DNA of 11,418 nt from a bacterium. GTDB taxonomy: Bacteria > Patescibacteria > Microgenomatia > Levybacterales > GWA1-39-11. Of this stretch, positions 6,516 through 11,418 are shown piece by piece. Numbering within the stretch: the stretch's first letter is position 1; every line of letters begins with the position of its first letter. A model generated the notes under the pieces. The model was not told the origin of the DNA and did no database searches. It saw only the letters and a list, made by a program, of their open reading frames with translations. Location: the NCBI GenBank assembly GCA_021825285.1, contig JAKAHW010000021.1:1-11418 (forward strand), written 5' to 3'. The translations under genes and the position numbers were made by a program.

Positions 6516-7795
6516 AGAATTTTCCTTCCTGTTATCACTTTTCTAAGTTCTAACATTGCTGAGTATGTGGGTAGGACAAAAACCTGTCCGTTTGTTTTTC
6601 TGCAAGCCTTATCAAGTGCTTCTTTAAAATCAGGAATTACTTCTTCAATTTCTCCCGTTGCGTGTCTCATTCTGATTCCGAGGTCATAAGCACGTTCTCC
6701 GGCTATAGTTATATTTTGAAATTTTGTTAGTTTTTCAAAATCCGCATCCCAAATCCAGGAAACATCACGGCCATCGGGAATCCTGTCGTTTAGCGCGAGC
6801 AATATTGAGTCTTGTTCTTTTGCAATTTCTAAAACAGCATTTATACTTTGGTTAAGTCCTGTTGGGTTCTTCGAAAGAAGCATTACTACATCTTTTCCAT
6901 CAAAACTTAAAGTTTCTTGCCTTCCGAAAGCTGCATGAAAGTCAGATAACTCATTTTTATCGGTTTTCTTGCCTAATATGATTTCGGATACAAGTAGTGC
7001 GGCATTTAAGTTGTATTTGTTGTAAATCCCGAATAATGGGTTTTTGAACTGTGCAAACGTTGTAGTTTTCGGATGGGTAAAGCCGCAGCTAGCACATTTG
7101 TAGTTGCCAAGATGGGAAAAAACCAGTGAATTAAATATAAGCCTGTTTTGGCAATTGGGGCAGAAAAGAAAGTCCGCGTCGTTTGTGATTTCTTTCTTTT
7201 CCATTTCTTTTTCATCCAAGCCGAAAAACTCGACTTTATTTTGAGAAAGCTGGGAAATGTAAGTAAGTTCGGGATCATCACCGTTTGCAACAATCATAGT
7301 TTTGTCTCCCATTTCCAATAAAGCCTCTTTCCATTTAACAGCAATGGTATTTACCTCTCCATACCTATCTAATTGGTCGCGGAAAAGGTTGAGAAGCACT
7401 AAGACATCCGGCTCGATTTCTTTTAATACAAGTGGAAGATTATTTTCATCCACTTCAAAAATTGCAATATCAAATGGAAGCTTTCCTGTCAGATCTGCGT
7501 TTCTTATTATGCTGGAAGCAATACCATTCAGAAGATTTGCTCCGGATTCATTTGAGAAAACCTTTTTTCCATCTTTTTTTAGAATATGCTTGAGAAGTTT
7601 AGTCGTAGTGGTTTTTCCGTTTGTCCCGGCAATAATTATTGTTTTAAGGTGAGGGTTTTTGTTTAAAACCTTTTTTACGAACCTTGGATCTGATTCTACG
7701 GCTATATGGCCTGGCCAAGTAGATCCATGCCCGAGATTAAAGGTTTTTGAAAATTTCAAAACCAGTTTTCCAAAGACAAGTAATAAATTCTCCAT
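6512..7795 (-). CDS. murT: Lipid II isoglutaminyl synthase, Mur ligase-like subunit MurT
   Basis: The ATP-dependent half of MurT-GatD; it activates the D-Glu carboxylate of lipid II, which is then amidated with ammonia from GatD. The 427 residues show the Mur ligase P-loop IAGTNGKTTTTK (55-66), FEVDENNLP (113-121), LFRDQLDRYGEVN (137-149), and the four-cysteine zinc ribbon inserted in the central domain (C212, C215, C234, C237), a hallmark of MurT. Also typical are KNPTGLNQSINAVLE (309-323), ALNDRIPDGRDVSWIWD (334-350) and the C-terminal TYSAMLELRKVI (410-421). D350 probably matches the MurT Asp that completes the GatD catalytic site (from memory of the Staphylococcus/Streptococcus structures). 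It starts 23 bases after the htpX stop with no Shine-Dalgarno, and overlaps gatD by four bases. Identification is secure. Confidence 0.96.
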   Translation of the reverse strand: MENLLLVFGKLVLKFSKTFNLGHGSTWPGHIAVESDPRFVKKVLNKNPHLKTIIIAGTNGKTTTTKLLKHILKKDGKKVFSNESGANLLNGIASSIIRNADLTGKLPFDIAIFEVDENNLPLVLKEIEPDVLVLLNLFRDQLDRYGEVNTIAVKWKEALLEMGDKTMIVANGDDPELTYISQLSQNKVEFFGLDEKEMEKKEITNDADFLFCPNCQNRLIFNSLVFSHLGNYKCASCGFTHPKTTTFAQFKNPLFGIYNKYNLNAALLVSEIILGKKTDKNELSDFHAAFGRQETLSFDGKDVVMLLSKNPTGLNQSINAVLEIAKEQDSILLALNDRIPDGRDVSWIWDADFEKLTKFQNITIAGERAYDLGIRMRHATGEIEEVIPDFKEALDKACRKTNGQVFVLPTYSAMLELRKVITGRKIL

Positions 7796-7801
7796 AATTT
7801 A

Positions 7802-7807
7802 ATTATA
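7802..7807 (-). promoter_or_regulatory. Candidate -10 box for murT-gatD
   Basis: A perfect TATAAT on the minus strand lies exactly six bases before the murT ATG, in the 23-base gap after htpX. I see no convincing -35 hexamer at 15-19 bases upstream, so the call rests on the -10 box alone. If used, +1 would be the A of the ATG (leaderless), the same geometry as the promoter at 5691-5719. Confidence 0.4.
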
Positions 7808-7818
7808 ACTCGATTTTT

Positions 7819-8712
7819 CTACATTGAGCGCAGGATTTTAATCCTTTCTTCAATTGGAGGGTGGGTAGAGAAGAGGTTAACAAACCATTGACCTTTTCGT
7901 CCCGTGTCGGTTTTGAATGGATTTTCAATATAGAAATGAGCAGTTGCTACGTTTGCAGATCTTAATATATTTTTGTCTCCTGCAATTTTTTCAAGAGCAC
8001 TGGCAAGTCCTTCAGGGTAACGAGTAATTAAAGCCCCATCGGCATCTGCCAAGAACTCTCTGCGCCTTGATATTGCAAGCTGGATGAGGGTTGCAATTAC
8101 AGGTGCAAGGATTGCAAGGATAAGCCCAATTATCATAATAATGCCGTTACTTCGCCTATCTTCATCGTCACCAACAAACCAAAGGGATCTCATAAAAACA
8201 TTGGAAAGGATGGCAATTGATCCGACAAGAATTGAAACAACTCCCATTAGCCTTGTGTCATAATTTTTGACATGCGAAAGCTCATGGGCAATAACACCTT
8301 CAAGTTCGGCACTTTTCAGTTTTGAAAGAATTCCGGTTGTAGCGCATACGGCTGCATGCTTTGGATCACGTCCGGTTGCAAAAGCATTTGGAGCAGGATC
8401 ATCTACTACATAAACTCTTGGTTTTGGGAGGCCTGTCGCTATTGAGATATTCTCAACAGAGTGAACTAGGTCAGGATATTGATTTTCGTCTGCCGGTTTT
8501 GCTCCAGACATCGATAAAACAAGCTTGTCAGAATAGTAGTAGGAGAAAAAAGACATAAAACCGGAAATAACGAGCATTACTCCTGCAAAACTTAACCCAT
8601 ACCCTAAAGCTTTTCCTAAAATATAAGAAACAGTGAGGAAAAAAATTATAAACAAAAACATGACCAGCCACGTTTTTCTTTTATTGGAGCTTACTGTGTT
8701 GTAAATAGTCAT
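7819..8712 (-). CDS. htpX: HtpX-like M48 membrane zinc metalloprotease
   Basis: Membrane-bound protease that degrades misfolded membrane proteins; its active site faces the cytoplasm in the HtpX family. It has 297 residues, the usual length. Two hydrophobic segments occur at the N-terminus (about 14-33 and 37-58), then the catalytic HELSH (H143, E144, H147; HExxH zinc motif). Two further hydrophobic stretches (about 157-176 and 189-214) precede the third zinc ligand region SRRREFLADADGA (215-227, probably E219). PNAFATGRDP (108-117) and the C-terminal FSTHPPIEERI (281-291) are HtpX signatures. It lies 84 bases downstream of lemA on the same strand; lemA-htpX pairs are common, so co-transcription is likely. 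The gap holds a heptamer repeat and no clear promoter or Shine-Dalgarno site. Confidence 0.96.
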   Translation of the reverse strand: MTIYNTVSSNKRKTWLVMFLFIIFFLTVSYILGKALGYGLSFAGVMLVISGFMSFFSYYYSDKLVLSMSGAKPADENQYPDLVHSVENISIATGLPKPRVYVVDDPAPNAFATGRDPKHAAVCATTGILSKLKSAELEGVIAHELSHVKNYDTRLMGVVSILVGSIAILSNVFMRSLWFVGDDEDRRSNGIIMIIGLILAILAPVIATLIQLAISRRREFLADADGALITRYPEGLASALEKIAGDKNILRSANVATAHFYIENPFKTDTGRKGQWFVNLFSTHPPIEERIKILRSM

Positions 8713-8721
8713 ATTCTAGAA

Positions 8722-8749
8722 AATAGTAAATAGTTATTAGTGAATAGAG
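8722..8749. repeat. Heptamer-phased degenerate tandem repeat upstream of htpX
   Basis: Four consecutive 7-base units on the plus strand: AATAGTA, AATAGTT, ATTAGTG, AATAGAG (consensus AATAGTN with changes). It begins ten bases upstream of the htpX start codon and fills much of the 84-base lemA-htpX gap. The string TAAATAGT is also found just inside the htpX coding region (8702-8709). Confidence 0.6.
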
Positions 8750-8796
8750 TGGATATATTTTACCATAAAAGATGTGAATAAGGTTAAAAGCGGGGA

Positions 8797-9351
8797 CTAG
8801 AATTGGACTTTAACGTTACCTTTTTCGCCTTCATCTGTTTCGAAGAATTCCTCTTCATTAAAACCTAGCTGCCGAGCAATTAAATTTGCCGGGAACATTT
8901 TTATTTTCGAGTTGTACTCCAGGACATTTGAGTTATAAAATTGTCTTGAATAGGAAATTTTGTTTTCTGTATCCGAAAGCTCTTCTTGTAATTTTGAGAA
9001 ATTATCACTTGCTTTAAGTGTCGGGTAATTTTCTGCGACTGCAAATAAGGTTTTTAATGTGTCGGCAAGCATATTGTTTGCCTTTGCTTTTTCTGGAGGA
9101 GTTTCAGCCTGCATAAGAGAGGCTCTGGCTTTTGTAACATTTTCAAATACTTCTTTCTCGTGCTTTGCGTACCCTTTGACTGTCTCGACTAAATTTGGAA
9201 TAAGGTCATAACGCCTTTTGAGCTGGACGTCAATTCCACTTAATGCCTCTTTGATTCTTTCACGAAGGACAACCAAAGAGTTGTATGTAAGCCATAGATA
9301 AAAAGCAACTGCTACGAAGATTATTCCGAGGACAATTAGTGGGTTAAACAT
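8797..9351 (-). CDS. lemA: LemA family membrane-anchored protein
   Basis: 184 residues from the chosen ATG. One N-terminal membrane segment (about 5-24, [18 protein letters not shown]) is followed by a long coiled helical domain outside the membrane. The family core is clear: [24 protein letters not shown] followed by KARASL, and later [14 protein letters not shown] and FPANLIA. The biochemical role of LemA is not settled; it is often encoded beside HtpX or other membrane proteases, as here. A longer reading from a TTG at 9408 adds 19 residues, but that TTG is part of a candidate -35 box and the extension (with Cys and Arg/Lys before the membrane segment) is not family-like, so I prefer the ATG at 9351. 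No strong Shine-Dalgarno precedes it. Confidence 0.93.
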   Translation of the reverse strand: MFNPLIVLGIIFVAVAFYLWLTYNSLVVLRERIKEALSGIDVQLKRRYDLIPNLVETVKGYAKHEKEVFENVTKARASLMQAETPPEKAKANNMLADTLKTLFAVAENYPTLKASDNFSKLQEELSDTENKISYSRQFYNSNVLEYNSKIKMFPANLIARQLGFNEEEFFETDEGEKGNVKVQF

Positions 9352-9379
9352 ATATTCAATTTTTCTTAGGAATATGGTA

Positions 9380-9408
9380 ATTTTGGCACAATTTAGTCCA
9401 AATGTCAA
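9380..9408 (-). promoter_or_regulatory. Candidate sigma-70 promoter for lemA-htpX
   Basis: A perfect -35 hexamer TTGACA (minus strand, 9408-9403), a 17-base spacer, and CAAAAT (9385-9380; 4 of 6 to TATAAT). It starts five bases after the polX stop and would give a leader of roughly 20 bases before the lemA ATG at 9351. This also argues against the upstream TTG start, which would lie in the -35 box. Confidence 0.5.
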
Positions 9409-9412
9409 ATTT

Positions 9413-11173
9413 TTATTGCAAAGATAGCCACGACATAAATTCTTTGTAGGGTAGGGTGTTTAGAACATCTTCTTTCGTGCACCAACCGCGTCTTGCCACA
9501 GCTATTCCGTAGAACATATTATCCATCTGGTAAGTAGCGTGACTGTCTGTGTCGATTACGAATTTAATTCCTTTGTCTTTTGCTTGTTTTACCAAGTTGT
9601 CAGGCAGATCAAGGCGAGCAGGCCAAGCATTTATCTCAAGAGCTTTATTATTGTCCTTAGCAAAGCTGAAAATCTTTTCCCAATTAAGCTCATATCCTGC
9701 TCTTGAGTTTATGAGTCTTCCAGTAGGGTGGGCGAGGATTTTTGCTTTTGGGTGGCTCAAACCTTTTACTACCCTAGAAGTCATCTCCTCCTTGTTTAAG
9801 GAAAAGTTGCTGTGGATTGAAACTATTGCTGCATCGATAAATTCAAACGCTTTGTCATCAATAGCAAGTTCACCTGAAGGCAAAATATCTACTTCGAGCA
9901 TATTTATTATTCGAACATATTTATTACTCTTATTTAGTTGTTCAATATATTCTTTACGGCTCGATAATATAGAATAAATCTCATCTTTAGTGTGTTTGGA
10001 TATGCTAGGATTATGCTCAGAAAATGCAAGATATTCATATCCGAGTTCTTTTGCATATTTCGTCATTTCCTGCATGGAATTTTTTCCCATATCGTGACTT
10101 GGTTCAATAGGGAAATCGGAATGAAGGTGAAAATCTGATTTTATGTCTTTGAGCTCAATCAACTCGGGTAAATTGTCTTTTAAAGCCAATTCAATTTCGC
10201 CTTGATTTTCCCGAATTTCAGGAGGAATCCAGGCCATTCCCAGGAATTTATAGAAATCTTCTTCATTATCAAAAGTTTTCGTAGTCCCGTTTTTTAGTTT
10301 TATGCCTTTTTCGGATAAAGACAACCCTTTTTTAATAGCAAATTCGCGTAAAGCAACGTTGTGGTCTTTGCTTCCGGTGAAGTGCTGAAGAAGCGAACCG
10401 AATTGTTCAGGCTCAAGCACCATAAGGTCAACTTGTTTGCCTCCGGATGTAATTAAGGAAGAGGAAATATCTCCTTTTTCAATAATCCTGTCTTTTAGCG
10501 GGTATTCAGCAAAGTGGTTAATAACTTTTTTTGGTTCGTAGGAGGCCACAGCAATATCAACATCCCCAATTGTGCTTTTCATTCGTCTTAAGCTTCCTAA
10601 TGGCATTGCCTTAAGGACTGTTTTCTCCGTATTTAAATATGAAACTATCTTGTCGCCTATTTCATTAGCAAATGGAAGAGCCATCCTGTTGGTCTTAGTC
10701 TTTCCCAATTTGAATTCATCTATTGCCTGGATGATATCTTCTTGAGATTTCTCTCCAAAGGAGGGGATAGTGGCAATTTTGCCTTGGAATGCGGCATTTT
10801 TAACGTCTTCGACTACCGTCTCGGGATCTTTAAGATTAAGGGCTTCAACAAGCTTAAACGCCTTTTTAGGACCAAAAGAGGTAACATCCAAAAGCGGAAA
10901 CACCGAAGCTGGAATTTTACTTAAAACTTCTTCAAAATGTTTTACTTTCCCGTTTTTAGAAAGTTCCTCCAAATGAGCTCGTATAGATGCGCCAATTCCT
11001 GGAATTTTAAATTTAGGGTTCTTAATAACATCTTTAATCTCGTAAGAAAGGCTATCTATGCTATCTGCGGCTTTAGTGTAGGCTATTATTTGAAATCTAT
11101 ATTTATTTTCGTTTTCTATAGAATATGCGGCTGCGATTTTCCTTAGAAGTCTTGCAATTTCTTCGTTATTCAT
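9413..11173 (-). CDS. polX: Bacterial family X DNA polymerase with C-terminal PHP domain
   Basis: Repair polymerase that fills short gaps in base excision and related repair; in bacterial PolX the PHP domain supplies 3'-5' exonuclease and 3'-phosphate or AP-site processing. 586 residues, full family length. The N-terminal 8-kDa helical region (1-85) has a helix-hairpin-helix at [12 protein letters not shown] (57-68); a second HhH lies at 93-110 and a third at 134-150 (TIPSFGEKS). The polymerase palm shows LGSLRRM (192-198), catalytic D204 and D206 (IGDVDI) and D249 (KQVDLMV). PHP motifs: H349/H351 (FHLHS), E427 (LEVDI), H454 (SIHSN), H482 (AHPTGR), D543/H545 (DTDSH). The usual TDH motif reads SEHNP (E386-H387), and the HLHS loop carries a few extra residues before D361. 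It is the first gene of the minus-strand run. Identification is secure. Confidence 0.96.
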   Translation of the reverse strand: MNNEEIARLLRKIAAAYSIENENKYRFQIIAYTKAADSIDSLSYEIKDVIKNPKFKIPGIGASIRAHLEELSKNGKVKHFEEVLSKIPASVFPLLDVTSFGPKKAFKLVEALNLKDPETVVEDVKNAAFQGKIATIPSFGEKSQEDIIQAIDEFKLGKTKTNRMALPFANEIGDKIVSYLNTEKTVLKAMPLGSLRRMKSTIGDVDIAVASYEPKKVINHFAEYPLKDRIIEKGDISSSLITSGGKQVDLMVLEPEQFGSLLQHFTGSKDHNVALREFAIKKGLSLSEKGIKLKNGTTKTFDNEEDFYKFLGMAWIPPEIRENQGEIELALKDNLPELIELKDIKSDFHLHSDFPIEPSHDMGKNSMQEMTKYAKELGYEYLAFSEHNPSISKHTKDEIYSILSSRKEYIEQLNKSNKYVRIINMLEVDILPSGELAIDDKAFEFIDAAIVSIHSNFSLNKEEMTSRVVKGLSHPKAKILAHPTGRLINSRAGYELNWEKIFSFAKDNNKALEINAWPARLDLPDNLVKQAKDKGIKFVIDTDSHATYQMDNMFYGIAVARRGWCTKEDVLNTLPYKEFMSWLSLQ

Positions 11174-11187
11174 ATTTTCTATAGAAT
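11112..11187. repeat. Twice-repeated 13-base palindrome-containing element around the polX start
   Basis: TTTTCTATAGAAT occurs at 11112-11124 (inside polX, about codons 17-21) and again at 11175-11187 (ending one base upstream of the polX ATG), in the same orientation and 63 bases apart, about six helical turns. Each copy contains the perfect 10-base palindrome TTCTATAGAA (11114-11123 and 11177-11186). The upstream copy lies between the candidate -10 box and the start codon. The arrangement resembles a pair of operator sites, but no regulator is encoded here to test it against. Confidence 0.45.
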
Positions 11188-11204
11188 TTGTTTTTCCAAC
11201 CTAA

Positions 11205-11210
11205 ATTATA
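11205..11210 (-). promoter_or_regulatory. Candidate -10 box for polX
   Basis: A perfect TATAAT on the minus strand, 31 bases upstream of the polX ATG, giving an expected leader of about 25 bases. No good -35 hexamer is found at 15-19 bases upstream. It lies in the 110-base divergent region shared with the tRNA promoter. Confidence 0.4.
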
Positions 11211-11221
11211 CACCAAAAACA

Positions 11222-11250
11222 TTGACTCAGCTTCATATATTTGATACTAT
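11222..11250 (+). promoter_or_regulatory. Candidate sigma-70 promoter for tRNA-Asp and the following gene
   Basis: TTGACT (11222-11227, 5 of 6 to TTGACA), a 17-base spacer, and TACTAT (11245-11250, 4 of 6 to TATAAT). The expected start near 11257 leaves a ~27-base 5' leader for RNase P removal before the tRNA. The -35 box is 11 bases from the divergent polX -10 box, so the two promoters are back to back and may compete for polymerase. Confidence 0.5.
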
Positions 11251-11283
11251 ACCAAAATATCGGGATCTTGCTCCCACATGTTT

Positions 11284-11357
11284 GGGGGCGTAGCTCAGTT
11301 GGTTAGAGCGTCTCCCTGTCACGGAGAAGGTCGCGGGTTCGAGTCCCGTCGCTCCCG
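11284..11357 (+). tRNA. tRNA-Asp (anticodon GTC)
   Basis: A complete cloverleaf can be folded by hand. The acceptor stem GGGGGCG/CGCTCCC (11284-11290 with 11350-11356) has one G-U pair. The D stem is GCTC/GAGC (11293-11296 with 11306-11309) with a GG-containing loop. The anticodon stem is TCTCC/GGAGA (11311-11315 with 11323-11327) with loop CTGTCAC, so the anticodon GTC lies at 11318-11320. The variable loop is AGGTC, and the T stem GCGGG/CCCGT encloses the loop TTCGAGT (11338-11344). The discriminator base is G (11357), as expected for Asp. The next bases are CCC, so CCA is not encoded and must be added by the CCA-adding enzyme. Confidence 0.97.
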
Positions 11358-11375
11358 CCCTAGATTTCTGCCCGG

Positions 11376-11383
11376 AAGGAGGT
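11376..11383 (+). promoter_or_regulatory. Strong Shine-Dalgarno site for the gene at 11388
   Basis: AAGGAGGT lies four bases before the ATG at 11388, a near-perfect anti-SD match. It contrasts with the minus-strand leader genes of this window, which lack such a site, and it fixes the start of the downstream gene. Confidence 0.85.
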
Positions 11384-11387
11384 AAAA

Positions 11388-11418
11388 ATGGCACGCAAAA
11401 AAAAGGCAGACAAATCTA
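11388..11418 (+). CDS. Unidentified protein with a basic N-terminus, cut by window edge
   Basis: Only ten codons are inside the window, reading MARKKKADKS. The start is supported by the strong ribosome binding site just upstream and by its position 30 bases after the tRNA-Asp gene on the same strand, with no terminator between them. The Lys/Arg-rich opening would fit a ribosomal or nucleic-acid-binding protein, but many proteins begin this way and I do not name it. Confidence 0.7.
   Translation, partial: MARKKKADKS

Noticed and set aside
7302..7652. 116-codon plus-strand open frame
   Set aside because: Antisense to the conserved P-loop half of murT; Ser/Phe-rich composition typical of a shadow frame.
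6475..8749. CRISPR array from the repeated tracts
   Set aside because: Units are seven bases, contiguous and without spacers; no cas gene is present in the window.
9352..9408. Longer lemA reading from TTG at 9408 (19 extra residues)
   Set aside because: The TTG is part of a TTGACA -35-like box, has no ribosome binding site, and the extra residues do not resemble LemA N-termini; the ATG at 9351 is followed directly by the family membrane anchor.
9549..9977. 142-codon open frame on the plus strand
   Set aside because: Fully antisense to the PHP domain of polX, with no recognisable domain or ribosome binding site; a shadow of the real gene.
11261..11288. Possible hairpin just before the tRNA (GGGA/TCCC and CCCA/TGGG pairs)
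   Set aside because: Only four-base stems that compete with one another and with the tRNA acceptor; no T-tract, so neither a terminator nor a convincing leader structure.
11284..11357. Functional link between tRNA-Asp and the GatCAB/asparaginase genes
   Set aside because: tRNA-Asp is not the GatCAB substrate (tRNA-Asn and tRNA-Gln are), it lies 6 kb away and on the other strand; the association is most likely chance.
1..11418. Mobile element, prophage or toxin-antitoxin island
   Set aside because: Every minus-strand gene is a conserved housekeeping or envelope gene, with no transposase, integrase, terminal repeats or obvious composition shift.

Overview
The window reads as a stretch of chromosome from a small-genome, AT-rich bacterium. 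The best guess is a Candidate Phyla Radiation (Patescibacteria) lineage, possibly Microgenomates-like; this is inferred from style and not from any marker gene. The signs are extreme compaction (stop and start codons overlapping in TGA/ATG or TAA/ATG pairs), unrelated housekeeping genes joined into one transcription unit, a tRNA gene without an encoded CCA end, weak or absent Shine-Dalgarno sites in front of the minus-strand genes, and short degenerate heptamer repeats between genes. TGA is a stop codon here and tryptophan is TGG, so the recoded-UGA lineages (mycoplasmas, Gracilibacteria, Absconditabacteria) are unlikely.

Layout. Eleven protein genes run on the minus strand from about 11.17 kb down to 1. 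In the order of transcription they are: polX (DNA polymerase X with a PHP domain); lemA and htpX (membrane protein and membrane zinc protease); murT and gatD (lipid II D-glutamate amidation); a short single-domain asparaginase-like gene; gatC, gatA and gatB (tRNA-dependent amidotransferase); a soluble GGDEF-domain protein; and the N-terminal 446 codons of dnaE, which runs off the left edge. From the asparaginase-like gene to dnaE the genes overlap by 1-4 bases or are separated by one base, so that block is almost certainly one translationally coupled operon. On the right, divergently transcribed on the plus strand, are tRNA-Asp(GUC) and, 30 bases after it, the first ten codons of an unrecognised basic protein with a strong ribosome binding site.

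Function. The themes are amide nitrogen handling (GatCAB for Gln-tRNA/Asn-tRNA, MurT-GatD for peptidoglycan, an asparaginase-like protein), DNA replication and repair (DnaE, PolX), and envelope quality control (LemA, HtpX).

Points that stand out: (1) the GGDEF protein has an altered catalytic signature (HGDEH) but keeps an RxxD inhibitory-site motif at exactly the canonical distance, and lies between gatB and dnaE; (2) the asparaginase-like protein has Tyr where the catalytic Asp of the THGTDT motif is expected and overlaps gatC; (3) two candidate -10 boxes sit 6-7 bases upstream of ATG codons, suggesting leaderless transcripts; (4) two heptamer-phased repeat tracts occur, one of them inside the gatD coding region; (5) a 13-base palindromic element occurs twice around the polX start. 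I found no CRISPR array, insertion sequence, prophage gene or rRNA.
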